Assembly: GCF_014656215.1 (NCBI RefSeq)
Contig: NZ_BNBZ01000018.1
Span: 1 to 64,000 of the forward strand
Direction: 5' to 3'
Length of the DNA: 64,000 bases
Origin: Streptomyces zaomyceticus
GTDB lineage: Bacteria > Actinomycetota > Actinomycetes > Streptomycetales > Streptomycetaceae
The translations under genes and the position numbers were made by a program. The notes below the pieces were generated by a model. That model did not search any database. It was given only the letters and a program-made list of their open reading frames with translations, and was not told the origin of the DNA. Below, one piece after another: positions 34,573 through 43,948 of the stretch. How positions within the stretch are numbered: the stretch's first letter is position 1; each line of letters starts with the position of its first letter.

Positions 34573-34672
34573 GTCGCCTCCCGGTGGGCCGCGACCGAGC
34601 CGTCTCCGGGCCCGGCCGCGACCGAGCCGTCTCCGGGCCGGGCCGCGACCCGGCCGTCTCCGAGTCCCTGCC
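34561..34672. repeat. Tandem repeat of about 27 bases, four copies
   Basis: Units of GGCCGCGACCGAGCCGTCTC plus CGGGCC repeat from the last codons and stop of the phosphodiesterase gene into the spacer. The later copies are nearly identical. Confidence 0.7.
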
Positions 34673-34893
34673 CAGGGCACCCGGTTTTGGCCCCGTCGAA
34701 CGGCTGGTTTTCGCCCCCTCAGCCTCTCTCTTCCCTTACGTCACAAGGGTTCCCAGGGCTTTCAGGGAGTGCACCGGCGCGTTCGATGCGTACGCGATCG
34801 TCACGAGTGCCTCATCGAACGCGGATTGGCCGGTTTCCGGTCCAGTCCATTGGGGCATCCACACGGTGGCGTGGGGCAAAGGAGGTCTCGGGG

Positions 34894-35409
34894 GTGGCGT
34901 TGGTGGTGGCACAAGAAGTGCCCACGTCGTCGAGCATGGCCGTACCCCATGGCCCTGCGGGCGTGGGTAAGGCGCGACACCGGATGCGGGACGAGCTGTA
35001 CCGCAGCGGAATGTCCGATTCGGTCGTCGACGACGCGGTGCTGATCCTTTCCGAGCTGCTCAGCAATGCCTGTCGCTACGGCAGGCCGCTGGGGCAGGCG
35101 GATCGGGGCGACGGGGATGTACGGGCGGCCTGGCGGGTGGACCCGGCGGGCGGCCTCAGAGTCGAGGTGACGGACGGCGGTGGCCCGACCCGGCCCGTTC
35201 CGGCGACGCCCTCGGTGACCGCACGGGGCGGCCGCGGGCTGAACATCATCAGTGCGCTGGCCCAGGACTGGGGCGTACGCGACAGCGCGACCGGCGAGGT
35301 CACCGTCTGGGTGGTGGTCACGGAAGGACACCGCCGCGAGGACTTCGCGGCCCGTGTCGGCGGCGGCTCGCGCTTCGACATCCTGGACGCGTACGACGAT
35401 CTGGACTGA
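34894..35409 (+). CDS. HATPase_c regulator (RsbW-like anti-sigma/serine kinase family)
   Basis: The protein has 171 residues. The GTG at 34894 follows AAAGGAGGT at ideal distance, so longer frames are rejected. ATP-binding motifs are present: N box LILSELLSNACRYG (about 53-66), G1 VEVTDGGGP (about 92-100) and G2 RGGRGLNIISALA (about 112-124). Streptomyces has dozens of such single-domain proteins; each usually partners an anti-sigma antagonist or sigma factor, and none is adjacent here. Confidence 0.85.
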   Translation: MALVVAQEVPTSSSMAVPHGPAGVGKARHRMRDELYRSGMSDSVVDDAVLILSELLSNACRYGRPLGQADRGDGDVRAAWRVDPAGGLRVEVTDGGGPTRPVPATPSVTARGGRGLNIISALAQDWGVRDSATGEVTVWVVVTEGHRREDFAARVGGGSRFDILDAYDDLD

Positions 35410-35639
35410 CCTCGTACGAGCGCGGGTGCGGGTGCGGGTGCGAGTCCTGGTGCGGGTACGCGGACCGGACCCTCGCGGACCGGACGTCGCTCACCGGCCT
35501 CGCGGACGCTCCTGGAGCGGACCCCGCGGACAGGCGGCCCGCGGTCCGGCGGCCCGCCTGAGGGGCGTCGGTGCCCGGTGCGGCTAGGCTCGCGCCCGGA
35601 ACAAGCACCGCACCGCCGCGATCGGGAGAAAGCCACACC

Positions 35640-36617
35640 ATGGCCAAGAAGCGCCCCCAGACGAAGGCCGGCAAGACCGGTCAGGCACAGGTCACGAGCG
35701 GGGAGATCCCGGTCGTCGGCGCCCGCGAGCCGTGCCCGTGCGGTTCGGGCCGCCGCTACAAGGCGTGTCACGGCCGGACCGCCGCACACGCCGTGACCGA
35801 GCTCGTCCAGCGCCCCTTCGAGGGCCTGCCCGGCGAGTGCGACTGGGTCGCGCTGCGCGAGCTGGTGCCCGCCGCCACCGTGCCGCTCACCCTCAAGGGC
35901 GGGCTTCCGGAGGGCGTTCCTTCCGTGACCCTCGCGACCGTGCTGCCCATGGCGTGGCCGGCGCTCCGCCGCGACGACGGCTCCGTCCTGCTCGCCCTGC
36001 AGAACGACTCCACCTCCGGCGACCTCGCCCGCGACCTCGCCGACACCCTCCAGCGCGCCCTGGAGACCGAGCCGGGCACGCCGGTCCCCCCGCGCCGCGT
36101 ACCGGCCGAGGGCCCGCGTCTCCAGGACCTGCTCGACGCGGACGCCGCGTTCGCCCCGGAGGTCCACTCGGGCTTCGAGTTCTGGATTCCGCAGTCCTCG
36201 GACGGCGCCGACCCGGAGGTCGCCGCCTCCCTGGAGCGGGCCAACGCGGCCGCGATCCCCACCGTGAAGCTGACGAGCGTCGACTCCTCGTACTGGTGCG
36301 AGACCCCGGACAAGAACCACCTGCGCTGGGTCATGCCGTACCCGGAGGAGAAGCTCCTCGACGCGCTCGCCCGCCTCCAGGCGGCCGGTGCGACCTCCCT
36401 CGGACCGGACACCCGGCTCGTCGGTTCGTTCCGCGCCCATGGCCTGATGGTGCCGGTCTGGGACCTGCCGACGGCGATGACCGCCGAGGACTGCGAGAAG
36501 CCGGCGGCCGAGTTCGCCGAGCGGCTGGCCGAGGCGCTCGCCTCGGACGCCCCGCTCACGGCGGAGGAGCGGCGTGCGCGCGGCGGCCTCACGAACCGTC
36601 AGGTGACTCTCAGCTGA
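35640..36617 (+). CDS. DUF5926 protein with SEC-C zinc motif
   Basis: The protein has 325 residues. The N-terminus is basic, then EPCPCGSGRRYKACHG (about 30-45), the SEC-C motif that binds zinc. The rest (about 60-325) is the actinobacterial DUF5926 region, without known activity. Residue pattern and lack of signal or membrane segments indicate a cytoplasmic protein, perhaps nucleic acid or ribosome associated as for SEC-C proteins; that is inference. Confidence 0.85.
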   Translation: MAKKRPQTKAGKTGQAQVTSGEIPVVGAREPCPCGSGRRYKACHGRTAAHAVTELVQRPFEGLPGECDWVALRELVPAATVPLTLKGGLPEGVPSVTLATVLPMAWPALRRDDGSVLLALQNDSTSGDLARDLADTLQRALETEPGTPVPPRRVPAEGPRLQDLLDADAAFAPEVHSGFEFWIPQSSDGADPEVAASLERANAAAIPTVKLTSVDSSYWCETPDKNHLRWVMPYPEEKLLDALARLQAAGATSLGPDTRLVGSFRAHGLMVPVWDLPTAMTAEDCEKPAAEFAERLAEALASDAPLTAEERRARGGLTNRQVTLS

Positions 36618-36645
36618 TACCCCGGACGGTATCGGTGACTGACAG

Positions 36646-36659
36646 ACCGACCAGTCGGT
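36646..36659. promoter_or_regulatory. TetR-like palindrome downstream of the SEC-C gene
   Basis: ACCGACCAGTCGGT has exact 6-base arms around CA, and the flanks (GACAG, GAC) fit TetR operators. It lies between the 3' ends of two convergent genes, so a regulatory role is doubtful. Confidence 0.3.
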
Positions 36660-36756
36660 GACTTCCACCACAACCTGGTCTTCGGACGGGTAAATCCCTG
36701 TCCGAATAACCGAGATCGAATTTGCGAACCGCAGATCTCTTGTTACCGTTCTGGAA

Positions 36757-36796
36757 GCCCGGTCGCTGGTGCATCCCCCGTCGCCAGCGATCGGGC
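36757..36796. terminator. Bidirectional terminator between convergent genes
   Basis: A 13-bp stem (36757-36769 and 36784-36796, one G-T pair) with a 14-base loop lies between the SEC-C gene and the secreted protein gene; CTTTCC follows. Confidence 0.7.
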
Positions 36797-36836
36797 CTTT
36801 CCATGTCCGCTTCCGGCAGGTCCGGAGCGTCGACGC

Positions 36837-37553
36837 TCAACTTCCTTCACTGTCCGCCGTGTTGCTACCGGCCCGCAGCAGCAGCGGAGTGTTGTCCCCC
36901 TCGCCCGTGCCGGCGAATTCCGCCACCGCCGTATACGCCGCGGCCGTGCCCCGACCGCGCTCCCTGGGCGTTTCACAGGTACCCGGTTCGTCCTGCGCCG
37001 TGACCGGGCAGCGGACTTGCACGGTGCGCCCGCCGGGGGCCAAGAGGGTAAGAAACGCGTCGAGATCCTGGCCGGTTGCATTCCGGTAGTACGTACGCGC
37101 CCATGTGTCGGGTCCTTCGGCCAGGACGCAGGTCTGCGCCTCGACCCCCTCGGGGGAGGCGAGTTCCGGCCCACACCTCGTGGCCCGCTCCGGAGAGCCC
37201 GGAGAGCCCGGGGACGCGGGGGCGGGACCCGCGGCGGGGTCCACAGCGGGTTCGGCGGCAGGTGCGGCGGCGGGAGCCCCCGAAGCCCCCGCCGAAGCCT
37301 CCGGAGCCGCCCCGGCCGACGGAACCACCGGGGCGGACGGAGCCACCCCGGCTTCCGGGACCGAAGCGCGCTCCGCGCGGGGGCCGGTACCGAGCCCGTC
37401 CAGCAGGTCTCCGGGCTTCGCGTCGGCCGAATCGCTCGCACCCGCCGGTCGTACGGAGTCACCCGCCGGCCCCGCCGTCGCGACGAGCGGCAGCAACACC
37501 GCCACCGTGACGGCGGCCCCGAGTCCGACCACGCGGAGGTTCACCGGACTCAT
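36837..37553 (-). CDS. Exported Pro/Ala-rich protein of unknown function
   Basis: The protein has 238 residues from the ATG at 37553. A signal-like N-terminus (NLRVVGLGAAVTVAVLLPLVATAGPAG) is followed by ~95 residues of Pro/Ala/Gly-rich linker, then a folded C-terminal domain of ~100 residues. That domain has four cysteines (TRCGPEL, AQTCVLAEG, VRCPVTA, GTCETP), which probably form two disulfides. It contains DTWARTYYRNATGQDLDAFL. No family is recognised. The disulfide pattern implies an extracellular domain. Confidence 0.7.
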   Translation of the reverse strand: MSPVNLRVVGLGAAVTVAVLLPLVATAGPAGDSVRPAGASDSADAKPGDLLDGLGTGPRAERASVPEAGVAPSAPVVPSAGAAPEASAGASGAPAAAPAAEPAVDPAAGPAPASPGSPGSPERATRCGPELASPEGVEAQTCVLAEGPDTWARTYYRNATGQDLDAFLTLLAPGGRTVQVRCPVTAQDEPGTCETPRERGRGTAAAYTAVAEFAGTGEGDNTPLLLRAGSNTADSEGS

Positions 37554-37700
37554 GCGCCCACCTGCTCCTGCTCGGCTGGAGATCTTGAACGGTGGGGCGA
37601 ACATATCGGCGGCCGACGGGCCCCCGGCCGGCCGCGCGCCCGTTTCCCCGAGAAGTCGGACCAGGACACACCCATTCGGGTGAACGGCCGAGGCCGGGGC

Positions 37701-37740
37701 CCCGGGCCTTCGGGCCGGGGCCCCGGCCCGAAGGCCCGGG
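37701..37740. terminator. Perfect 40-base palindrome downstream of the prim-pol gene
   Basis: Bases 37701-37720 are the exact inverse complement of 37721-37740, with no spacer, all G/C apart from the central TTCG/CGAA parts. It sits 78 bases after the prim-pol stop (minus strand). Repeats of CCGGACAGCCGGAC follow at about 37743-37800. It is most likely a terminator; cruciform extrusion is also possible. Confidence 0.65.
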
Positions 37741-37817
37741 TACAGCCGGACAGCCGGACAGCCGGACGTCCGGGTACAGCCGGACAGCCGGACGGCCGGG
37801 CCGCCCCGCGACCGCCG

Positions 37818-38498
37818 TCAGTACGCGAGCCGGCTCCCGCCGCCCGGTGTGCTCGTGCCGGCCTCCACCAGGGCGTCGACCACGGCCTCCACATCGGGCA
37901 GCCACGGCCGGGCCGAGCCCGCGAGCGGCGCCCGTTCCCAACGCACCTGCCCGGTACCGGCGACCGAGGGCGGCAGCAACAGATAGCCGCCCTCTCCGTG
38001 GAAGCGCACCGAGCTGGGGACGCTGTCCTTCGCGTACAACAGCTCACCGAGCCGTTCGAGGCCGTACGGGGCGACGAGGATCGACCATCGGGTCGGGGTC
38101 GCCACCACCGGTCCGAGCCGCATGCCCGTCGCGTCGAGCGCGGCGAGCGCCCGTGCGCCCGCCACCGCGGGCAGGCTGACCGCGCAGGGCGCGGCACCGC
38201 CCGTGGCGAGGACCACCGGGGCGTCGGGGCGCCGGGTCCACCACCAGCGGATCATCCGCTCGTCCGTGGTGGCCGCGAGCAGCCCGGGGTCGTACGGGTG
38301 GGCGCCGGGCACCACGCAGTCGGGGTCGGGGCAGGAGCAGACGGGTACCGCGGCCGTCCGGGTCGTCGCTCTCAGGCCCGCTCCCGGCAGGACGGGCCAG
38401 TCCCACTCGACGGCGAAGGTGACCGCCGCGTCGAGTCGGGCGGTCCTCGCCTTGCGCCGGAACCGGAGCCTGCGTCGCCTTCCGAGGATCTCGCGCAT
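37818..38498 (-). CDS. Bifunctional primase/polymerase-like (prim-pol) domain protein
   Basis: The protein has 226 residues from the ATG at 38498, the start seen in Streptomyces homologues (MREILGRRRRLRFRRKA). It has the N-terminal prim-pol pattern: TFAVEWDWPVLPGAG, a Cys cluster PVCSCPDPDCVVPGAHP that probably binds zinc, and MIRWWWTRRPDAPVVLATG. The helicase part of phage-type primases is missing and the metal-binding acidic pair is unclear, so activity is doubtful. Function in Streptomyces is unknown. Confidence 0.72.
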   Translation of the reverse strand: MREILGRRRRLRFRRKARTARLDAAVTFAVEWDWPVLPGAGLRATTRTAAVPVCSCPDPDCVVPGAHPYDPGLLAATTDERMIRWWWTRRPDAPVVLATGGAAPCAVSLPAVAGARALAALDATGMRLGPVVATPTRWSILVAPYGLERLGELLYAKDSVPSSVRFHGEGGYLLLPPSVAGTGQVRWERAPLAGSARPWLPDVEAVVDALVEAGTSTPGGGSRLAY

Positions 38499-39062
38499 GA
38501 GCGCTCGTTCCTTTCCGTTGAACGCCGAATCCACATCACACCATGTGCAGGACACTTCACCGTGCGTATCAGCGCGTACCGGGTCGGCGGGGTGGCGGCC
38601 CCTGTCGGAGCGGGGCCGGCCGGGCCGGAACCAGGTGGAACCACGTAGGACCGGATGGAGCGGGGTCGGTACCAGGTGGAGCCGGGTCAGAACGAGGTGG
38701 AGCCAGGTCAGAACCAGGGCGGGTCAGAACACGTTCCCCGCCACTCGGTGACGGGTTGCGGCCTGCGGCGTGAAAGACGCCGGGGTTCCGCGTCACGTTC
38801 CGGGGCAGCTCCAACTGCCCCTGCCTGTCACCGATTACGTACCCAGCACGCTCGGAATGACGCGCTTTCAAACGACGCCAGTCGACCGCAAAAGGTGCAC
38901 ACCGGGGACAATTTTCGGCCAACTTCCCGCGGACTTCAACCCTCGCGCACGACCTCTCGGACACCACAAGTCCCGCAGGGACAATGCTGGACATCGTTCC
39001 TCTGGTGCGTGTACATGTGGATGCATCGAGCGGCTCAGAATGACATGGGGGTTTGCGATGCT
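38499..39062. other. Gene-free region with short repeats and the promoter of the phosphatase gene
   Basis: No supported gene. Around 38625-38725 near-repeats of AGGTGGAGCCGGGTCAGAAC occur four to five times. From about 38770 to 39050 G+C is lower, fitting promoters of the divergent prim-pol and phosphatase genes. No clear hexamer pair can be assigned. Confidence 0.45.
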
Positions 39063-40514
39063 ATGGCGTCAAACGCACCGGTCGGAAAGCCGACTGACAT
39101 GAGCGTCCCGCACATGCCGAAAGTGGCTGGAATCGATTCCACGGTTCCCGGTCCCCCGCACACTACGTCGCCCCTGCCCGGGGTACCCGCGGCGGCGGCG
39201 CCCTCGGACCCGGTCTCTCAGCCCGGGGCACTGATCCAGGACCGGCTCGCCTCCTGGGTCTCCGACCTCACCACCCTCCACGAACTCACCGAGCGCCTCA
39301 TCAGGACCTCCTCCCTCGACGAGGCCCTCCGTGAGGTGCTCGGCGCCGGCGCCGCCCTCGTCGGGGCCCGCCGCGGCATGGCCGTCCTCGAACCGGCCGA
39401 CGGGCTGGGCCCCGCCTCCACCATCGGACTCGGCCTCGCCCACTCCGACCTCGGCACCATCGAGACCGTCCCGCGCGGCACCAGCAGCTACGGCCGACTC
39501 CTCGACGGCCTCCCCGATCCCGGCCACCCCGAGCGGGTCCCCGATCCCATCGCCATCCGCGACGTACGCACCGAGGAGGGCCTCGACCCGCGCCACCGCG
39601 AGGTCGCCGCCCGCCTCGGCTACGCCGCCAGCTACGCCCTCCCCCTCGCCACCGAGGAGGCCGGCCGGCTGGGCGCGGCCGTCTGGCTCTACGACGAGCC
39701 CGCCGAACCCACCGACCGCCAGCGCCACCTCATCGGGCTCTACGGGCGCTTCGCCACCGAGCACCTCGCCCGCCTGCTCCAGGTCGAGCGCGCCCGCGTC
39801 CAGGTCGCCACGATCGCCGAGGAGCTGCTCCCCAGCCGTCTCCCCCGTGTCCCCGGCGTCCAGCTCGCCGCCCGTCACCGCACCGGCCCGCAGGGCGGCG
39901 GCGACTGGTACGACGCGCTGCCGCTGCCCGAGGGTGCCCTCGGGCTCGCCGTCGGCTCCGTCTCGGGCACGGGCCCGAGCGCGCTCGCCGCCATGGGGCG
40001 GCTGCGCGCCTCCCTGCGGGCGTACGCGGTGATGGAGGGCGAGGACCCGGTCGCCGTCCTCTCCGACCTGGAGCTCCTGCTCCGGCTCACCGAGCCTGCC
40101 CGCTCGGCCACCGCGCTCTTCGCGTACGCCGAACCCGCGCAGCGCCGGATCGTCCTCGCCGGGGCCGGCCACGCCCCGCCGCTGGTCATCGGCGAGCGGC
40201 GGACCGAGTTCGTCGAGACCTCGCTCTCGGCCCCGCTCGGGATGCTCTCCTGCTGGGAGGCTCCGAGCGTGGAGCTGTCCCCGGCCCCCGGAGAAACGGT
40301 GCTTCTCTACACGGACGGGCTGCTGCGCCGTACCGGCGACGCCACGGACCGCGCCTTCGCCCGGCTCCACGCGGCGGCGTCGAGCGTGCCGAAGGCCGAC
40401 CTGCGCGACCCGGGCGCCATCGCCGACCACGTCCTGCGGACCCTGCTGCCCGAGGGCCTCGACACCACGGCGCACGGGGAGGACGTGGTCCTGCTCGCGG
40501 CGCGCTTCGAGTGA
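39063..40514 (+). CDS. GAF domain plus SpoIIE-type PP2C serine phosphatase
   Basis: The protein has 483 residues from the ATG at 39063; the start is uncertain, since in-frame ATGs occur up to 14 codons earlier. Residues about 85-240 form a GAF-like sensor. The phosphatase domain begins RHRTGPQGGGDWYDALPL (metal Asp in GGDWYD) and ends HGEDVVLLAARF, with VLLYTDGLLRRTG in between. Such proteins dephosphorylate anti-anti-sigma factors. Two HATPase proteins (34894-35409, 42327-42827) are encoded nearby but no STAS gene, so the target is unknown. Confidence 0.88.
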   Translation: MASNAPVGKPTDMSVPHMPKVAGIDSTVPGPPHTTSPLPGVPAAAAPSDPVSQPGALIQDRLASWVSDLTTLHELTERLIRTSSLDEALREVLGAGAALVGARRGMAVLEPADGLGPASTIGLGLAHSDLGTIETVPRGTSSYGRLLDGLPDPGHPERVPDPIAIRDVRTEEGLDPRHREVAARLGYAASYALPLATEEAGRLGAAVWLYDEPAEPTDRQRHLIGLYGRFATEHLARLLQVERARVQVATIAEELLPSRLPRVPGVQLAARHRTGPQGGGDWYDALPLPEGALGLAVGSVSGTGPSALAAMGRLRASLRAYAVMEGEDPVAVLSDLELLLRLTEPARSATALFAYAEPAQRRIVLAGAGHAPPLVIGERRTEFVETSLSAPLGMLSCWEAPSVELSPAPGETVLLYTDGLLRRTGDATDRAFARLHAAASSVPKADLRDPGAIADHVLRTLLPEGLDTTAHGEDVVLLAARFE

Positions 40515-40666
40515 GCCGCGCCTTCCGGCGCGCGGCACGGCACGCTTCTGTAGGCACCAATAACCGGAGCGTGAGATTCCGGTAATGGGTCTTCCGGCCC
40601 TGGGCCCCCTTCCGTACGACCGTACGATGGTGGGGGTTCAGTGTTGTACCAAGAGGAGGCAGACCC

Positions 40667-42127
40667 GTGGCCGAGGAGCTCACGCCGGAGACCCCGGAAG
40701 AGACCGAAGAGCAGGCGATCAAGCAGCGGAAGAACGGCCTGTACCCGGGCGTCTCCGACGAGCTGGCCGAGAACATGAAGTCCGGCTGGGCCGACACCGA
40801 GCTGCGCGGACTGGAGCCGATCGCCCAGGCCGACAAGACCGCCGAGCGCCGCGCGGCACTCTCCGCCCGCTTCCCGGGCGAGCGCCTGGTGATCCCGGCC
40901 GGCAAGCTGAAGACCCGGTCGAACGACACCGAGTACGCCTTCCGCGCCTCCACCGAGTACGCGTACCTCACCGGCGACCAGACCCAGGACGGCGTCCTCG
41001 TCCTGGAGCCGAAGAAGAGCGGCCACGAGGCGACGATCTACCTGCTGCCGCGCTCCGACCGCGAGAACGGCGAGTTCTGGCTCGACGGCCAGGGCGAGCT
41101 GTGGGTCGGCCGCCGCCACTCCCTCACCGAGGCCGAGCAGCTCCTCGGCGTCCCCGCGAAGGACGTCCGCGAGCTGGCCGAGGCGCTGCGCGAGGCCACC
41201 GGCCCGGTCCGCAACGTCCGCGGCCACGACGCCGGCATCGAGGCCGCGCTGACCGACAAGGTCACCGCCGAGCGCGACGAGGAACTCCGCGTCTACCTCT
41301 CCGAGGCCCGCCTCATCAAGGACTCCTTCGAGATCGCCGAGCTGGAGAAGGCCTGCGCCTCCACCGCCCGCGGCTTCGAGGACGTCGTCAAGGTCCTCGA
41401 CAAGGCCGAGGCCACCAGCGAGCGCTACATCGAGGGCACGTTCTTCCTCCGCGCCCGCGTCGAGGGCAACGACATCGGCTACGGCTCCATCTGCGCCGCC
41501 GGCCCCCACGCCACCACCCTGCACTGGGTGCGCAACGACGGCGACGTCCGCTCCGGCGACCTGCTGCTGCTCGACGCCGGCGTGGAGACCACCGAGCTCT
41601 ACACCGCGGACATCACCCGCACCCTGCCGATCAACGGCCGGTACACCGAGCTCCAGCGCAAGATCTACGACGCCGTGTACGAGGCGCAGGAGGCCGGCAT
41701 CGCCGCGGTGAAGCCCGGCGCCGCCTACCGCGACTTCCACGACGCCGCCCAGCGCGTCCTCGCCGAGAAGCTCGTCGAGTGGGGCCTCGTCGAGGGCCCG
41801 GTCGAGCGCGTCCTCGAGCTCGGCCTCCAGCGTCGCTGGACCCTGCACGGCACCGGTCACATGCTCGGCATGGACGTCCACGACTGCGCCGCCGCGCGCA
41901 CCGAGGCCTACGTCGACACGACCCTCGCGCCGGGCATGTGCCTGACCGTCGAGCCGGGTCTGTACTTCCAGGCCGACGACCTGACCGTGCCGGAGGAGTA
42001 CCGCGGCATCGGCGTCCGGATCGAGGACGACATCCTCGTCACCGAGGACGGCAACCGGAACCTCTCGGACGGGCTGCCGCGCCACGCCGACGAGGTCGAG
42101 GCGTGGATGGCCGCGCTGAAGGGCTGA
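40667..42127 (+). CDS. pepP: Aminopeptidase P (Xaa-Pro aminopeptidase, M24)
   Basis: The protein has 486 residues; AAGAGGAGG lies before the GTG at 40667. The N-terminal non-catalytic domain (about 60-200) is followed by the pita-bread domain. Its metal ligands are visible: Asp in LLLLDAGVE and ADITRTLP, His in LHGTGHMLGMDVHD, Glu in LTVEPGLYF and GVRIEDDILV. It removes N-terminal residues preceding proline, in the cytoplasm. The first ~40 residues are an acidic extension (PETPEETEEQ). A strong terminator follows. Confidence 0.93.
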   Translation: MAEELTPETPEETEEQAIKQRKNGLYPGVSDELAENMKSGWADTELRGLEPIAQADKTAERRAALSARFPGERLVIPAGKLKTRSNDTEYAFRASTEYAYLTGDQTQDGVLVLEPKKSGHEATIYLLPRSDRENGEFWLDGQGELWVGRRHSLTEAEQLLGVPAKDVRELAEALREATGPVRNVRGHDAGIEAALTDKVTAERDEELRVYLSEARLIKDSFEIAELEKACASTARGFEDVVKVLDKAEATSERYIEGTFFLRARVEGNDIGYGSICAAGPHATTLHWVRNDGDVRSGDLLLLDAGVETTELYTADITRTLPINGRYTELQRKIYDAVYEAQEAGIAAVKPGAAYRDFHDAAQRVLAEKLVEWGLVEGPVERVLELGLQRRWTLHGTGHMLGMDVHDCAAARTEAYVDTTLAPGMCLTVEPGLYFQADDLTVPEEYRGIGVRIEDDILVTEDGNRNLSDGLPRHADEVEAWMAALKG

Positions 42128-42147
42128 CGTCCGCGTACGTTGGAACC

Positions 42148-42183
42148 GAAGGGCCCTCGCCGACCGACCGGCGGGGGCCCTTC
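42148..42183 (+). terminator. Terminator after the aminopeptidase P gene
   Basis: A 15-bp stem with one wobble pair (42148-42162 and 42169-42183) around a 6-base loop lies 21 bases after the stop. Confidence 0.8.
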
Positions 42184-42326
42184 CCCGTGCCCTCACGTCC
42201 GCACGTCCGCACCCCCGTACGCCCCTGGGCTCGTGCGCCCGCGCGCCCAGGGGCCCGTGCGCCTGTGCGCCGGGGGGGCCGGTGCGCCGGGGGGGCGGTG
42301 CGCCGGGGGCCGGTGCGCCCGGGGAC

Positions 42327-42827
42327 TCACGCCATGAGCAGGGAAGGGCTGTCCTTCCACTTGAGGATCTTGTCGAAGCTGACCACCGCGCCGCCCCGGC
42401 CCGATCTGTTGCCGAACTGCACGTGGTCGGCGAGCTCCTCGATCAGCCGCAGCCCACGGCCGTGCTCGGCGTCCGACGACGCCACCGGCGCCTCGGTGCG
42501 GGCGCGGCCCGGACCGTCCGTGTCGGGGCCGGGGAAACCGGGACCCGAGTCGGCCACCTCGATACGACAGGTCTCGCCGTCCAGATAGGCCGTCACCCGG
42601 TACGCCCCGGCCGTCGCGCCCTGCCCCGGCGCGGTGCCCGTACCGGCGTGCCCGACCGCTCCACCGTGCTCGACCGCGTTCGCACAGGCCTCGGTCAGCG
42701 CGACCGACAGTTCGTACGACACGTCGGGATCGACTCCCGCCGTCTCCATCGTGCCCATCAGAAGCCTTCGGGCGAGCGGCACGCTCGCGGCTTCGCGCCG
42801 CAGATGGAGTGACCACCAGATGCTCAT
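42327..42827 (-). CDS. HATPase_c regulator (RsbW-like)
   Basis: The protein has 166 residues. N box ELSVALTEACANAVEHGG (about 40-57), G1 IEVADSGPGFPG (about 93-104) and G2 HGRGLRLIEELAD (about 124-136) define the ATP site. It is a likely anti-sigma or anti-anti-sigma regulator, of a kind abundant in Streptomyces. It is read alone on the minus strand, facing away from the copper block. Low-complexity CCGGGGGGCCGGTGCG repeats lie in its 3' spacer (about 42255-42325). Confidence 0.85.
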   Translation of the reverse strand: MSIWWSLHLRREAASVPLARRLLMGTMETAGVDPDVSYELSVALTEACANAVEHGGAVGHAGTGTAPGQGATAGAYRVTAYLDGETCRIEVADSGPGFPGPDTDGPGRARTEAPVASSDAEHGRGLRLIEELADHVQFGNRSGRGGAVVSFDKILKWKDSPSLLMA

Positions 42828-43031
42828 GCTCCAGCCTCCCGGCAGCGGCTCGACATACCGTTACCTATTGCCGGACAGAACCCTTCGTAAGCACCCGGAG
42901 GCGTCAAGAGCGCTCGTTCGGCGGATGCACCCGGCTCCTGCGCCGGTGTATGTCACCCCGAAGACCCCCAAGCACGACCTTCTGGACCTGCCTCATACCG
43001 GTGGGGCCCTTGGTGCGATGATGGGCCCGCC

Positions 43032-43826
43032 ATGACTGCCCCCGCGCTCGCTCCACGGCTGCTGAGGGCCGCGGTGTTCACCGCGGTCTGCGTCGTGCTG
43101 TCCGCGCTCGGGCACGCGCTCGCCAGCTGCGCGGGCGTCGCGTGGTGGACGCTCCTCGCCGGATTCCTCGGCGTCTTCGGGATCACCGTCCTCTTCACCG
43201 GCCGCGAACGCTCCCTCGGCTTCGTCGTCGGCACCCTCGCCGGCGGGCAGCTCGGCCTGCACGTCCTCTTCGGCATCGGGCAGCGCCATCTCGGCCTGAG
43301 CCCGCAGGCCGACGACGCCCTCGTGCGGATGGCGGCCAGGCTCGTCTGCGGAGCGGGGACCTCGTCCCTCAGCTCCGCCGACGCCACCAGGATCATCCGC
43401 GACGCCGGGCTCGACCCGGCCACCGTGGGGACCGGCGCCCACGCCCACCTCGGACACGCGGCCGCCACGGCGACCGCGCCCACCGGTGAGCTGCTGCCCG
43501 GACTGCCCATGCTCCTCGGGCACCTGCTCGCCGCCCTCGCCGCGGGTTGGCTGCTGCGCCGCGGCGACCGCGCCCTCGTCCGCCTCGTCGAACTCTCCGA
43601 GCAGGGTGCGACGGAGCTCGCCGAGTGCGCCCTCGTCCGCTCCCTGCGGGCCGCGCTGCGCCTCGTACGGGCGCTGCTCGCCGGTCTCCCGGCGACCCCG
43701 GGCGCGGGGCCGCGGCGGACCGCGCGCACCGCCTTCGACTCCTCTCCGCCGCCGGTGGCCGAGGCACTCCAGCACACGGTGATCAGGCGCGGCCCGCCGG
43801 CCGCCGACTGCGTCCTCGCAGCCTGA
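43032..43826 (+). CDS. Four-span membrane protein beside the copper genes
   Basis: The protein has 264 residues. Membrane segments are at about 10-31, 37-54, 61-82 and 157-178. A loop of about 70 residues between the third and fourth has several His (HLGLSP, GAHAHLGHAA), possibly for metal. It is conserved next to ycnI in Streptomyces, but its role is not established. The C-terminal tail is Pro/Arg-rich. Confidence 0.7.
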   Translation: MTAPALAPRLLRAAVFTAVCVVLSALGHALASCAGVAWWTLLAGFLGVFGITVLFTGRERSLGFVVGTLAGGQLGLHVLFGIGQRHLGLSPQADDALVRMAARLVCGAGTSSLSSADATRIIRDAGLDPATVGTGAHAHLGHAAATATAPTGELLPGLPMLLGHLLAALAAGWLLRRGDRALVRLVELSEQGATELAECALVRSLRAALRLVRALLAGLPATPGAGPRRTARTAFDSSPPPVAEALQHTVIRRGPPAADCVLAA

Positions 43827-43948
43827 CGCAGCCCGACCGCGGTCCGCTCAACGGGAGTGGGGCCGCGTTCGTCCGCACACCCCGGGGCCTTCTCCTCTCC
43901 GGTGTGCCGGACCCCACCGTCCTCCTCCGAGCTGGAGTGTCTTCCGCC

